The translations under genes were made by a program, and so were the position numbers. A DNA stretch of 64,000 nucleotides, from the NCBI GenBank assembly GCA_020425605.1, contig JAGQRH010000017.1:37251-101250 (forward strand), in the 5' to 3' direction. Of the stretch, positions 47,869 through 57,023 are shown piece by piece (within the stretch, counting starts at the first letter, position 1; every line of letters starts with the position of its first letter). A model generated the notes under the pieces. That model had not been told where the DNA came from. It ran no database searches and saw only the letters and a program-made list of their open reading frames with translations. This stretch comes from Planctomycetota bacterium. Lineage in GTDB: Bacteria; Planctomycetota; UBA8742; UBA2392.

Positions 47869-49721
47869 AGCTTCTCTTCTGGATGCTGCGTGAAAACGGA
47901 GGGGGTGTTTCCCCGCGGCGGACGGCGTCATGGGTCCTTGGCGGCGTGATCATCCTGCTGTTCGGCTTGTCAGGCCGCTTGTTCAGCCTGCAGGTGTGGC
48001 AGCACGATGACTACATGGCAAAGCGTCACGCGAACTCGACGCGTACCCTGACCCTGCCCGGCTCCCGCGGCAGCGTTTATAGCGAGGACAAGGTCTGCCT
48101 CGCGCAGACCACTTTCTCCGGCGCGTCTCTGGTTGCGAACCCACGCGCAGTGCCGGCCGACCAGCGCGCCGAAGTAGCGACCCGGCTGGCGGCGCTGTTG
48201 GGCAAAGACGGTGAGTATGCCCGCAAGCTAGAGGCCGAGCTCTACGAGCGCAGGGACAAGTTCTACTACTCTATTGAGCGCGAAGTCGCGATCGATGTGA
48301 CCGAGCAGATCAATGCAGAGCTGCGGCTCGGCAACCTGCCCGGCATAGAGCTGCGTGCCATTGAGACGCGGGAATACCCGCTCGGCAACTTCGCATCGCA
48401 CATCGTTGGATTTGTCGGTCGGGACATGTACGGCCAGGAGGGCGTTGAGCGCGCCCTTGAGAGCTACCTGGCGGCCAAGCCGGGCAAGCGTGTGATCACC
48501 GTCGATGCGCTCGGCCATCCGATCGAGAACATGGATGACCGGGTCGAAGCCGCACAGGACGGCAGTTCGGTCTACCTGACCATCAATTCCGGCATCCAGG
48601 CAATCGTGGAAGACGAGTTGCGCTCCCTGGTGGACATGTGGGACCCGGAAACCGTCTCGGTAGTCGTGATGGAAACCAACACCGGCGCAATCCTGGGCCT
48701 GGCAAACTATCCCAGCTTCAACCCGAACAGTCCGGGCAGTGACGCTGCGGCGCGGAAGAACATTGCAATCACTGACCCGTTTGAGCCCGGCTCAATGTTC
48801 AAGCCGTTGATCGTCTGCAGTGCCTACCAGCGTGGGCTGCTGACTCCGACGAGTCTGGTCGAATACACGCCGGAGTTGTCCATCCCCGGCCGCAAAAAGC
48901 AGATCACTGACCACGGCCACGAGATTCCGAATGAGTACTACGTCCAGTGGAACGGACGGAACTGTGTAACCGTAAACCGCGCACTTGTCAGCAGCAGCAA
49001 CACGGTCATGACGCGGATTGGCCTGATGCTCGGCTGCGACGACCTGTACGAGTCAATCACCAACTGCGGCTTCGGCCGTCGTACGGGCTTCGATCTCGGT
49101 GGCCCACGTTTCGGCGAGAGCTCCGGGGTGGTTCGACCGCTCTCCAAGTGGACGATCCCAAGCTCAATCCCCAGTGTCAGCATCGGCTACGAAGTGCAGG
49201 TCACCCCGATGCAGATGCTGAACTGCTTCAACGCGATCGCCAACGGTGGCCACGTCTACAAGCCGTGGGTGATCGGCCGCGTAGTCGATCCCGAAGGTAA
49301 GGTCGTATACGAAGGCAAGCCCCAGATCCTTGTCGAGAGCGGGCTGTCCGAAGAAGTCACTCGCGTGATGATGAATGAGACGCTTAAGGGTGTAGTTGAA
49401 GACGGGACAGCAACGGGTGCGCAACTGACCCAGTATCGGATCGCCGGCAAGACCGGCACGGCCATGAAAGTAAAGAACGGCCAGTACAGCGACGACAAGG
49501 TCTGCAGCTTTGTCGGTTACGCGCCGGCGGACAACCCTGTTCTAAGCGTTATCGTCGTCGTCAATGAGGCGAACGGCAAGGTTCTCAACAAGTACGGATG
49601 GCCGATCCACCACTACGGCGGCACGGTCGCCGCGCCGACGATGTCGCGCATTGTACTGCGCTCACTCAAGCAACTTGGCGTGCCGGAAGACGCGCCGGAA
49701 GAAACTGTCAGCAAGGACTAA
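47865..49721 (+). CDS. ftsI: Peptidoglycan transpeptidase FtsI (PBP3-like)
   Basis: 618 residues, overlapping the FtsL-like gene by ATGA. A short cytosolic part and one membrane helix (about 28-46) are followed by the pedestal domain (LPGSRGSVYSEDKVCLAQ) and the transpeptidase: SxxK in EPGSMFKPL (Ser310, Lys313), SxN in SSSNT (Ser377, Asn379), KTGTA (529-533). All catalytic motifs are intact. A C-terminal PASTA domain is absent. It cross-links septal peptidoglycan. Note that the substrate-recognition region after KTGTA is short, ending soon after the last helix. Confidence 0.94.
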   Translation: MKLLFWMLRENGGGVSPRRTASWVLGGVIILLFGLSGRLFSLQVWQHDDYMAKRHANSTRTLTLPGSRGSVYSEDKVCLAQTTFSGASLVANPRAVPADQRAEVATRLAALLGKDGEYARKLEAELYERRDKFYYSIEREVAIDVTEQINAELRLGNLPGIELRAIETREYPLGNFASHIVGFVGRDMYGQEGVERALESYLAAKPGKRVITVDALGHPIENMDDRVEAAQDGSSVYLTINSGIQAIVEDELRSLVDMWDPETVSVVVMETNTGAILGLANYPSFNPNSPGSDAAARKNIAITDPFEPGSMFKPLIVCSAYQRGLLTPTSLVEYTPELSIPGRKKQITDHGHEIPNEYYVQWNGRNCVTVNRALVSSSNTVMTRIGLMLGCDDLYESITNCGFGRRTGFDLGGPRFGESSGVVRPLSKWTIPSSIPSVSIGYEVQVTPMQMLNCFNAIANGGHVYKPWVIGRVVDPEGKVVYEGKPQILVESGLSEEVTRVMMNETLKGVVEDGTATGAQLTQYRIAGKTGTAMKVKNGQYSDDKVCSFVGYAPADNPVLSVIVVVNEANGKVLNKYGWPIHHYGGTVAAPTMSRIVLRSLKQLGVPEDAPEETVSKD

Positions 49722-49722
49722 G

Positions 49723-51240
49723 ATGCGTTTCCAGTCTCTGGCCCGTGAATTGAAGAAGCTTGATCCCAAGATCTGGGTGCTGCACGACCAGCGCCTGCGG
49801 ATTACGGGTGTCGTGGATGACAGCCGTGCCGTGATGCCGGGCAACCTTTTTGCCGCGCTGCCGGGTAGCAAGCACGACGGAACCGGCTTCGTTCGCGATG
49901 CACTGAACCGGGGCGCGGGTGCGCTGCTTGTCGGGCGTCCGCTCAAGGAATTCAAGCTTGTGCCGCAGATCGTGAGTGATGACCCGCGGCGCACTCTCGG
50001 CCATCTTGCGAGCCTGCTGTACGGCCATCCATCGCGGCACATGAAGGTCATCGGAATCACCGGCACCAATGGCAAGACCACCAGCGCATTCATGATGCGC
50101 GAGATCTTTGAACGCTGCGGCATTCGCTGCGGCCTGATGGGAACGGTCTGGAACATCGTCGGCAATGAGCGACGGACTGCCAAACTGACCACGGCAAGCA
50201 GCCTCAGCGTCCAGAGGATGCTGGCTGAGATGCGTGCGCTGGGCCAGGAAGCCTGCGTGATGGAAGTCAGCAGCCACGCGCTGGACCAGCACCGCGTGAC
50301 CGGCGTTGAGTTCAAGGGCGCCATCTTCACCAACTTGACTCGCGACCACCTGGATTATCACGGCGACTTTGAGCAGTACTTCAACGCGAAGGCCAGGTTG
50401 TTCGAGATGCTGCACCCGGTCCGCAGCGTCGCGGTCGTCAATCTGGACGACCAGTATGGCGCCCGGATGGCATCGCGTGCACGCAGCGTCTGCTTCGGCG
50501 TCGGTGAGCACCCCGAGTCCGACGTCGATGTGGAGCAGATCGATCTCGGCGTCCAGGGCATGAGCTTTGGCATGCGTTGGCTGAGTCGGGGCTCGATGTT
50601 CCACAGCCCGATGACTGGCCGGTACAACGTGCAGAATCTTTCCGGCGCCATCACAATGGCGCTTGCCCTCGACTTGCCGCTGCCGAAGATCCGCGCGGCC
50701 GTAATGGACTTCAAGGGCGCACCCGGGAGGCTCGAGCGTGTGCGCTTTGATAAGCCCGCGCCGTCGGTGTTTGTGGACTATGCCCACACGCCGGATGCCA
50801 TGCAGAACGTTCTGACGACGCTGCGCCAGGTGTGTGAGGGGCGCAAGTTGACGTGCATCTTCGGCTGTGGCGGCGACCGCGACCGCACCAAGCGCCCCCA
50901 GATGGGCGCAATCGGTGCTGAGCTTGCGGATCGACCGATCGTTACCAGCGACAACCCTCGCAGCGAAGATCCAGCTTCGATCATTGAAGAAATACTCGCG
51001 GGCTTCCCGCCGCAGAAGAAGCCGGCCGAGGTCTACGTCGACCGCAGAGAAGCGATCCACAAGGCGATCTCCGAGGCTTCACCGGAAGACGTCATCGTGA
51101 TCGTCGGCAAGGGCCACGAGGACTACCAGATTTTCTCAGACCGCACGGTTCATTTTGACGACAGAGAAGAAGCCCGAAATGCCCTTGAGCATTTCTGGGG
51201 CGTGGCCGGCAGCGGCCGCCGCGCACTCGCCGTCAACTGA
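49723..51240 (+). CDS. murE: UDP-MurNAc-tripeptide synthetase MurE (meso-diaminopimelate type)
   Basis: 505 residues from ATG 49723, one base after the ftsI stop. It adds the third residue of the stem peptide. Mur ligase motifs: DDSRAVMPGNLFAAL substrate domain, P-loop GITGTNGKTT (Lys118), EVSSHALDQHRV, TNLTRDHLDYHG, VDYAHTPDAMQNVL and GCGGDRDRTKRP. DNPR at 410-413 is the signature of enzymes that select meso-diaminopimelate rather than lysine. Wall chemistry is therefore predicted to be the Gram-negative type. Confidence 0.95.
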   Translation: MRFQSLARELKKLDPKIWVLHDQRLRITGVVDDSRAVMPGNLFAALPGSKHDGTGFVRDALNRGAGALLVGRPLKEFKLVPQIVSDDPRRTLGHLASLLYGHPSRHMKVIGITGTNGKTTSAFMMREIFERCGIRCGLMGTVWNIVGNERRTAKLTTASSLSVQRMLAEMRALGQEACVMEVSSHALDQHRVTGVEFKGAIFTNLTRDHLDYHGDFEQYFNAKARLFEMLHPVRSVAVVNLDDQYGARMASRARSVCFGVGEHPESDVDVEQIDLGVQGMSFGMRWLSRGSMFHSPMTGRYNVQNLSGAITMALALDLPLPKIRAAVMDFKGAPGRLERVRFDKPAPSVFVDYAHTPDAMQNVLTTLRQVCEGRKLTCIFGCGGDRDRTKRPQMGAIGAELADRPIVTSDNPRSEDPASIIEEILAGFPPQKKPAEVYVDRREAIHKAISEASPEDVIVIVGKGHEDYQIFSDRTVHFDDREEARNALEHFWGVAGSGRRALAVN

Positions 51241-51254
51241 GCTGGGGTCTCACC

Positions 51255-52775
51255 ATGCACAACATGACCGTCCAGGATGTTCGTCTGGCCGTCGGCGGAG
51301 AATGGATCCGCCGGCCCGATGACGCGGACGGGCGCGAGGCCGATGACAGCGCGCGCGCGCTTCCGATCAAGTTCGGTGCGGTCTGCACGGATACTCGGCG
51401 TATCGTGGCAGGGGATGTATTCATTGCACTCAAGGGTGGCAACTTCGACGGCGCCGAATTTCTGGCGCAGGCGCAGGCCAAGGGCGCACGGTGTCTGGTC
51501 ACTCATCGGATTCCGGAAGGCTTCGTGCCCTCGGTCCCGACCATCCTCGTTCGTGACAGCCTGAAAGCGCTCGGCCGACTTGCACGCGGCTATCGTGATC
51601 TTCAGCGTGCCGTCGTCGTCGGCATCACCGGCAGCAACGGCAAGACCACGACGCGCGAAATGACAAGCGCTGTCCTGAAACGCAACTTCACCGTCCTGCA
51701 GAACACCGCAAACGAGAACAATCGCGTGGGCGTCCCGCACACTCTGTTGCGGCTCTCGGATCGCCATGAGTTTGCCGTTATAGAGATGGGCACCAGTGAG
51801 CCAGGAGAGATCGCCGAGCTGGCAAAGATCGCGGGTCCGACTTGCGGCGTACTGACCAGCATCAGCGAGAGCCACCTCAGCGGCCTGGGGAGCCTCGACG
51901 GCATCATCGCCGAGAAGGGTGAATTGCTCGCGGCGCTGCCTTCCGACGGGATCGCGATTGTGAACTTTGACGATCCACGCTGCGTTCGCGCCGCTGAGCG
52001 CGCCAACGGCCGGGTCGTAGGCTACGGGACTGACAAGCGCTGTGAGCTGCGTGCCGGTGACATCCGCAGCAATCGCTTCGGAACACACTTCATGCTCAAC
52101 GGCCGTTACGAATTCAGGCTGCCCCTGCACGGCGAGCACAACGTGATGAACGCGCTAGCTGCCATCGCGGTCGGCTGGGTGGGGGGCGTAAACATTGCTG
52201 AGATGCAGCTGGCCCTTAGACGGATCGAACCCGTCGGTCGTCGGCTCGAGTATCGCGAGTTTTCGGGCATCGGAGTTCTGGACGATTCCTACAACGCCAA
52301 CCCGGCCAGCACGTGCGCGGCACTTCGCACGCTCGGTCGCTTCCCTTGTGACGGCCTGCGCATTGCCGTCCTTGGCGACATGCTCGAGTTGGGGACGGAT
52401 GCGGATCGCCTGCATAGGGAAGTTGCGTACCTGGGTACCACACAGCCTGTCGACCTCGTGGTCACCGTCGGCAAGCAGATGCGTGCGGCCGCCGAGATAT
52501 ACGAGGAACACTTCTTTGACTCCGGCAAGGGTTGTGTCTGGAGCTTTGCTAGCGCGGAAGAGGCGGCCGAGCACTTGCTGGCAGAATGTCGGGCGAACGA
52601 CCTGCTGCTCATCAAGGGCAGCAACGGAATGAAGATGAACCGCATCGTCGACGCGTTCCGGAAGCGCTATGACGCGGAAGCTCTGATGCCGCTAAAGCCA
52701 ACACGGCGAGAGCATCCGGTGGGCGATCCGTTGCCCGACATCCTCAGAAACTCTCGGAAACCCGCGGCGGCATAA
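51255..52775 (+). CDS. murF: UDP-MurNAc-pentapeptide synthetase MurF
   Basis: 506 residues (usual about 450). It joins D-Ala-D-Ala to the tripeptide. DTRRIVAGDVFIAL substrate segment, P-loop GITGSNGKTTT (Lys130), NENNRVGVPHTLL, EMGTSEPGEIAEL, ISESHLSGLGSLDGI, GEHNVMNALAAIAV and LDDSYNANPAST are all present. The extra length comes from an N-terminal insertion rich in Arg/Asp (about 17-35) and a C-terminal extension. The first ATG is used; one at residue 4 is an alternative. Only 14 bp separate it from murE. Confidence 0.95.
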   Translation: MHNMTVQDVRLAVGGEWIRRPDDADGREADDSARALPIKFGAVCTDTRRIVAGDVFIALKGGNFDGAEFLAQAQAKGARCLVTHRIPEGFVPSVPTILVRDSLKALGRLARGYRDLQRAVVVGITGSNGKTTTREMTSAVLKRNFTVLQNTANENNRVGVPHTLLRLSDRHEFAVIEMGTSEPGEIAELAKIAGPTCGVLTSISESHLSGLGSLDGIIAEKGELLAALPSDGIAIVNFDDPRCVRAAERANGRVVGYGTDKRCELRAGDIRSNRFGTHFMLNGRYEFRLPLHGEHNVMNALAAIAVGWVGGVNIAEMQLALRRIEPVGRRLEYREFSGIGVLDDSYNANPASTCAALRTLGRFPCDGLRIAVLGDMLELGTDADRLHREVAYLGTTQPVDLVVTVGKQMRAAAEIYEEHFFDSGKGCVWSFASAEEAAEHLLAECRANDLLLIKGSNGMKMNRIVDAFRKRYDAEALMPLKPTRREHPVGDPLPDILRNSRKPAAA

Positions 52776-52776
52776 C

Positions 52777-53937
52777 ATGGACCTATCGCACCCGGAGCTG
52801 ACCTGGACCTTCGCCGGCATGCTGGTCGGCGGTGCATTTGCACTGTTCGCTACATCCGCCCTGCTGAGTGCGCTGGGCGGGCGAGTCGTAATCCCCTGGC
52901 TGGTACGTCGCAAGCTGAACGACGGAGAACAACGCAAGGCCAGCGACTACTTGAACATGCTGCATGCAGACAAGAAGAACACGCCCACCATGGGCGGCGC
53001 ATTCCTTGTTCCGGCGATGCTGGTGGCCGCAATGCTGGGCGGATTCGCGCTCACTGTCGGCGGTGCAGACCCGATGCGGGTCTGGCCTGCGCTGGCCACG
53101 GCGGCGTTTGCAGTACTGGCCCATGCAGGGCTCGGGCTATGGGATGACTACTGCAAGCTGACAAAACGCGGCAAGGACGGCATCTCCGGCAAGAAGAAGC
53201 TGGCGGCCCAGACAGCGATCGCAGTTATCGCCTGCACGGCGGCGTATCGCCTGCTTGGCGACGAGGGTGCCGTGTTGGTGCTGCCGTTTGCGCAGATTCC
53301 GTTGGGCGCCTTGATGATTCCGCTCGGCACGTTCGTGATGGTCGGGGCAAGCAACGCCTACAACCTGACAGATGGGCTGGACGGTCTCGCTGGCGGCACT
53401 GGCGCAATTGCGTTCTATGCATTGGGCGGCGCGGCCGTCCTTATGGCAGTTTTTGGTGGTTCCGACCCGAGCCTGGGTTGGACCTGTGCCGTCCTGGGCG
53501 TGGCGGCGTCCGGGGCGTTGCTGGGCTTCCTGTACTGGAATCGCCACCCGGCAAAGGTGTTCATGGGTGACACCGGCAGCCTGAGCCTGGGCGCTCTGCT
53601 TGGCTTCATTGCGACTCTTGCAAGGCTGGAGCTTGTTCTGGCTGTGGCAGGTGGCGTGTTTGTGGCCGAGGCTGGCTCGGTCATGATTCAGGTGGCGTAC
53701 TTCAAGGCGACCAAAGGCAAGCGCATCTTCCGCTGCTCGCCGCTGCATCACCACTACCAGTTCGGCGGCACGCACGAGTCGGCGGTCACGCGCAACTTCT
53801 GGAAGGCCGGCATGGCCTGCGCCGCGTTCGCGCTGGCACTGCTTCCGATCACGATCCGTCACCCCGACAAGCCGACGCAAACACCGGTGGCCGAGCAGTC
53901 GGCGCCGCAGCCCGGCAACGCGGTAGTCCAGCGCTGA
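52777..53937 (+). CDS. mraY: Phospho-MurNAc-pentapeptide transferase MraY
   Basis: 386 residues, multipass membrane enzyme that makes lipid I from UDP-MurNAc-pentapeptide and undecaprenyl phosphate. Motifs: HADKKNTPTMGG (H-x-x-K-x-x-T-P-T-M-G-G), LGLWDDYCKL with the catalytic Asp pair, NAYNLTDGLDGLAGG, NRHPAKVFMGDTGSLSLG and the C-terminal RCSPLHHHYQFGG histidine loop. It is complete. It follows murF by one codon and is the last dcw gene: no murD, ftsW or murG follows, since the next gene is convergent. Confidence 0.95.
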   Translation: MDLSHPELTWTFAGMLVGGAFALFATSALLSALGGRVVIPWLVRRKLNDGEQRKASDYLNMLHADKKNTPTMGGAFLVPAMLVAAMLGGFALTVGGADPMRVWPALATAAFAVLAHAGLGLWDDYCKLTKRGKDGISGKKKLAAQTAIAVIACTAAYRLLGDEGAVLVLPFAQIPLGALMIPLGTFVMVGASNAYNLTDGLDGLAGGTGAIAFYALGGAAVLMAVFGGSDPSLGWTCAVLGVAASGALLGFLYWNRHPAKVFMGDTGSLSLGALLGFIATLARLELVLAVAGGVFVAEAGSVMIQVAYFKATKGKRIFRCSPLHHHYQFGGTHESAVTRNFWKAGMACAAFALALLPITIRHPDKPTQTPVAEQSAPQPGNAVVQR

Positions 53938-53938
53938 G

Positions 53939-54424
53939 CTACTTCTTGGGCTTGGGCACGTACGGGAACGTTGAGCCCGACTTGTCGAAGTCGATGTACC
54001 AGCGATCACCCTTCTTGAAGAAGTACACCGTTCCGGCGACCGAGTCCATTTGTGGGCCGGTGAAGCCAAGTTTGCCCAGGTGGGCGACTACGGAAACATC
54101 GACCGAGTACTCGGTAGCGCCCTCGGAAACGCTAATCATCTCGCGTGGAGAGATTGAGTCGATTACGACGTATTCGGCTTGTTGCGGGACAACGTCGATC
54201 CAGGCCTGTTTCTCTTGCTCGTCCATGTCTCCGAGCGAGAACAGATCATCCCAGTCGTGGTCACTGACTTCTTCTTTGCTGCGTTCCAGCAGGTCCCGGA
54301 TCTGCGCTTCGTCCGACTGCTTTCCTTCGAAGACGCCGCAGTAGGCCAGTACGAAAACGATCAGCACCAGAAGGATGATGCCCGAGACGATGTTGCGGAC
54401 CTTGCGCTTCTGTTTGTCGTCCAT
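53939..54424 (-). CDS. Membrane-anchored protein with NTF2-like periplasmic domain, unknown
   Basis: 161 residues from ATG 54424 (MDDKQKRKVRN), or eight more from ATG 54448, which abuts a palindrome; neither has a strong ribosome site. One membrane helix (IVSGIILLVLIVFVLAYCG) is followed by a domain of about 130 residues: a helix (EAQIRDLLERSKEEVSDHDW), a second helix, then strands EYVVIDSISPREMISVSEGA, YSVDVSVVAHLG and GDRWYIDFDKSG. This order of helices then strands resembles SnoaL/NTF2-like domains of lipoproteins. Convergent with mraY, 1 bp apart. Function unknown. Confidence 0.68.
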   Translation of the reverse strand: MDDKQKRKVRNIVSGIILLVLIVFVLAYCGVFEGKQSDEAQIRDLLERSKEEVSDHDWDDLFSLGDMDEQEKQAWIDVVPQQAEYVVIDSISPREMISVSEGATEYSVDVSVVAHLGKLGFTGPQMDSVAGTVYFFKKGDRWYIDFDKSGSTFPYVPKPKK

Positions 54425-54450
54425 GCCATATTCTAGAACGCCTGACATGT

Positions 54451-54478
54451 AAAGAGGACGGCCATGGCCGTCCTCTTT
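54451..54478 (-). terminator. 28-bp perfect palindrome, terminator-like
   Basis: AAAGAGGACGGCCA / TGGCCGTCCTCTTT form one continuous palindrome. It lies downstream of the VWA gene on the minus strand and directly before the ATG at 54448; the T-tract is only three bases. Either a terminator for the VWA gene or an element controlling the following gene. Confidence 0.6.
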
Positions 54479-54501
54479 CGCAGATTCGCTTCATTCGGGA
54501 C

Positions 54502-56163
54502 TTACTTGCCGATTGCGACGTACTTTCCGCCACAGGATTTTGCGAGCGCGCTGAGTGTGGTGCTGTCCTGACGCTGACCGACACCCACGCAATTCAGTGT
54601 GATGCGCGCGATACGGTTTCGGTCTTCGACTTCGTCAATCATCAGCTTCATGATCGGCGCGTAGAGCCTTGCCTTTTCGTCATTGGATTTGCCAGCCCAC
54701 AGCACGTCTTCGCCGGAGTACTTACCCCAGGTGGCGTAGCCGTCGGTGTACAGGAATATGGTGTCCGGCAGGGCATCGTCGCGGTGCATGCCGGTGACGG
54801 GTCCATCCTTGTCGTCCTTCTTCTTCTTTTTCTTTTCCTTGCGTTTATCTACTTCGGTGCCGGCGATGCGTTCGCTGAGGTCATAGGCCGCGTCAAGCGC
54901 GCCGAAGACGTTCGTGCGCTTCTGGCCCTTGATCTTGCGAAGCCAGTCGGCGACTTCCGCCACGTTGTCTTCGTCCGTCGGAACCAGCTCGTCTTTCCAG
55001 ATGGTCGCGTTTTCGGCGAACGAAATGACGGTGAACGTTGTGCGCTCAGGATCCATTACTTCCAGGCTGCGGATCATCTCTTCGCGGGCGAGATCGAGCT
55101 TGCAATTGATCTGGCTCCAGTCCAGCGGACGACGTGGGTCCTTGTCGTCGCCGGGGCCGCTGGTGATCGATTTCTTTAGGCGCTCTTTCTCTTCCTCGGT
55201 GATCTTCTCGGTCATGGAGACTGACGTATCGATCAGGAAGACATAGCGGTCGCTGAAGGTTTCTGTCTCGAAGACTTTCACGCGCGTGCCGCGGTCGCCC
55301 TTGCCCGACTTCGGCGGAAGGCCCTGGTCTTCGCGCTTCTTGTTGGTGAACCAGTCGATCCATTTGTCCGGGTCCGTACCGTTGTCGACTCCGGTGATCT
55401 TCTTGAGCGCGTCTGCGATGCTCTTGCGCATCTTGCCGGTTTCCTTGGCAAGGTCGTTGATGAGCGCGACAATGATCTGGTCTTCGTTCGGGCCGTCGGC
55501 ATCGATCAGGGCGATGGCGGTCGCCTCGCGGACGCGCCAGCTGCCGTCGTTCAGACACTTCATCAGCGCGTGAAAGACGTCATCAACCTTGGCGTGCTTG
55601 CCGAGATGCTGGATGGCGAGCACCCGCATGTCGGTGTCCATCTTTCCTTTTTCATTCTTCGCCAGATCCACCAGCACTTTCAGGCAGGCTTCATCCTCAG
55701 TATTTGCGGCAAGCGCATCGATCATCGCCATGCGGGGACGCAGTGAATACTCATCGCGGTCGTTGATGTCTTTTTCAAACTCGGCGACTTCTTCCGGTTG
55801 GCCCATCCTGCGGATGCACTCGAGAATCGCGTTGGCGATCTTGTAGGCCTGCTTGGGGCGACCCTTGGCATCTTTGGGTGCGTTCTTGTCACCGCTGGCA
55901 GAGTCCCAGGCGCGGTCGCACTCGTCAAAGTACTTCAGTAGGGCAAGGGCCATGTCGTGGTCGAGCATACCGTACAGCCGCTCGATTGCGGTGACGACCT
56001 CCTCGACTGCTTCCTTGTCGCGCTTGAGCAGGCCTTCGGCTTCGGCCATGGCGGCCTTCTGCTCTCTCTTGTCGATGTCACCCTTGGCGGAAGCCTGCTG
56101 GGGCGTATAGCCCAGCATCAGCACGACGGCCGCTATTACGGCAATGGTTGAGACGGTCCTCAT
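54502..56163 (-). CDS. Secreted HEAT-repeat and von Willebrand A domain protein
   Basis: 553 residues from ATG 56163 (GGAGGAG). Signal peptide MRTVSTIAVIAAVVLMLGYT...ASA, cut before KGDIDK. HEAT/Armadillo-like helical repeats occupy about 110-265 (VLAIQHLGKHAKVDDVFHAL; WRVREATAIALIDADGPNED). A VWA domain spans about 308-550, with an intact metal-ion-dependent adhesion site DTSVS at the start and the later VIS-Thr and Asp (IFLYTDGYATWG). A Lys-rich insertion (KRKEKKKKKKDDKDG) sits inside it. The combination is common in Planctomycetota and is a protein-interaction module, with no known enzyme activity. Confidence 0.85.
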   Translation of the reverse strand: MRTVSTIAVIAAVVLMLGYTPQQASAKGDIDKREQKAAMAEAEGLLKRDKEAVEEVVTAIERLYGMLDHDMALALLKYFDECDRAWDSASGDKNAPKDAKGRPKQAYKIANAILECIRRMGQPEEVAEFEKDINDRDEYSLRPRMAMIDALAANTEDEACLKVLVDLAKNEKGKMDTDMRVLAIQHLGKHAKVDDVFHALMKCLNDGSWRVREATAIALIDADGPNEDQIIVALINDLAKETGKMRKSIADALKKITGVDNGTDPDKWIDWFTNKKREDQGLPPKSGKGDRGTRVKVFETETFSDRYVFLIDTSVSMTEKITEEEKERLKKSITSGPGDDKDPRRPLDWSQINCKLDLAREEMIRSLEVMDPERTTFTVISFAENATIWKDELVPTDEDNVAEVADWLRKIKGQKRTNVFGALDAAYDLSERIAGTEVDKRKEKKKKKKDDKDGPVTGMHRDDALPDTIFLYTDGYATWGKYSGEDVLWAGKSNDEKARLYAPIMKLMIDEVEDRNRIARITLNCVGVGQRQDSTTLSALAKSCGGKYVAIGK

Positions 56164-56247
56164 GTTCTCCTCCAGCCCTCTGTCCTCTTAAACTCTAACG
56201 AGTTTGCGAGCTTTAGGTTACAGGTATTCCGGGCTTCGACCCGCTTG

Positions 56248-57021
56248 CTAGGTGCTTCCAATATCTCTGTGGTCCCAGACAGGCTTTCGTTTCGCCAAAA
56301 ATGCCTCCGGGCCCTCGGTGGCGTCGTGCAAACTGAGCAGTCTTTCGAGATAAGCGTGCTCAATGCCACCAATCTGTGCGGCAAAGCGCTCAGCGGCACC
56401 GGCGCGCAACAGGCGAGTCGCCTCCATCAAGGGACCGCGCGGCAAGTTGCCGAAGTGGCTGACCTCATGCTCGATGGCGCTTGCCAGGTCATTGACGACC
56501 TTGGCCCCTCCTCCCCGTTGCGAGAATTCCGCAGCCGTGAGCTTCTGCCCGCTCTGAATCAGCTCGGACGCGAGCGTAGCCGGTAGCTTGCGGGGCATCA
56601 GAACAATTGCAGCTGGCGGGTAACAGCCGAGCTGGATTTCCGGAGTGGCGAAGATGGAGCGCTCTGAGGCCACAATCTGGTCGCAGGCCAGCGCGAGCTC
56701 CAGCGCGCCGCCGAGGCATGGGCCATCCACGAAACAGATCGTCGGCACCGGGCAGCGGAGAAGCTCTTCAATCAAACTGTGCGCAGCGCGCAGCATGCGT
56801 CGGCAGTTCTCATGACCGATGTGCTCAGAGACGTCAGCCCCTGCAGAGAACTTTTCGCTCAATGCGCTCTGCAAGAAGACCGCACTGTGGTCATCTCGGG
56901 CGCGAAGCGCATGCAGGGTTTCACGCAATGTATTCTGCAGCGCCGCAGTAAGGATGTTGTGCGGCGGCGCGTTGATGGAAATGCGGGCGATTCGGTTGGC
57001 GACGATGACGTCAATCGTCAT
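56248..57021 (-). CDS. Enoyl-CoA hydratase/isomerase (crotonase superfamily)
   Basis: 257 residues from ATG 57021 with GAGGT at 7 bp inside the end of the previous gene. Crotonase oxyanion segments: AVFLQSALSEKFSAGADVSE and CFVDGPCLGGALELALACD. Both acid/base glutamates appear: GGALE (Glu144-like) and TPEIQLG (Glu164-like). The segment INAPPHNILT and the LGCYPPAAIVLMP tail of the active site look more like cyclohexadienoyl-CoA hydratase (Dch/BadK) than the fatty-acid enzyme, but the substrate cannot be fixed. It lies 2 bp after a histidine phosphatase gene with which it is surely co-transcribed. Confidence 0.87.
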   Translation of the reverse strand: MTIDVIVANRIARISINAPPHNILTAALQNTLRETLHALRARDDHSAVFLQSALSEKFSAGADVSEHIGHENCRRMLRAAHSLIEELLRCPVPTICFVDGPCLGGALELALACDQIVASERSIFATPEIQLGCYPPAAIVLMPRKLPATLASELIQSGQKLTAAEFSQRGGGAKVVNDLASAIEHEVSHFGNLPRGPLMEATRLLRAGAAERFAAQIGGIEHAYLERLLSLHDATEGPEAFLAKRKPVWDHRDIGST

Positions 57022-57023
57022 GG

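Noticed and set aside
49708..51060. Minus-strand frame of 450 codons opposite murE
   Set aside because: Antisense shadow of a certain gene; composition rich in His, Ala and Arg without domain signatures.
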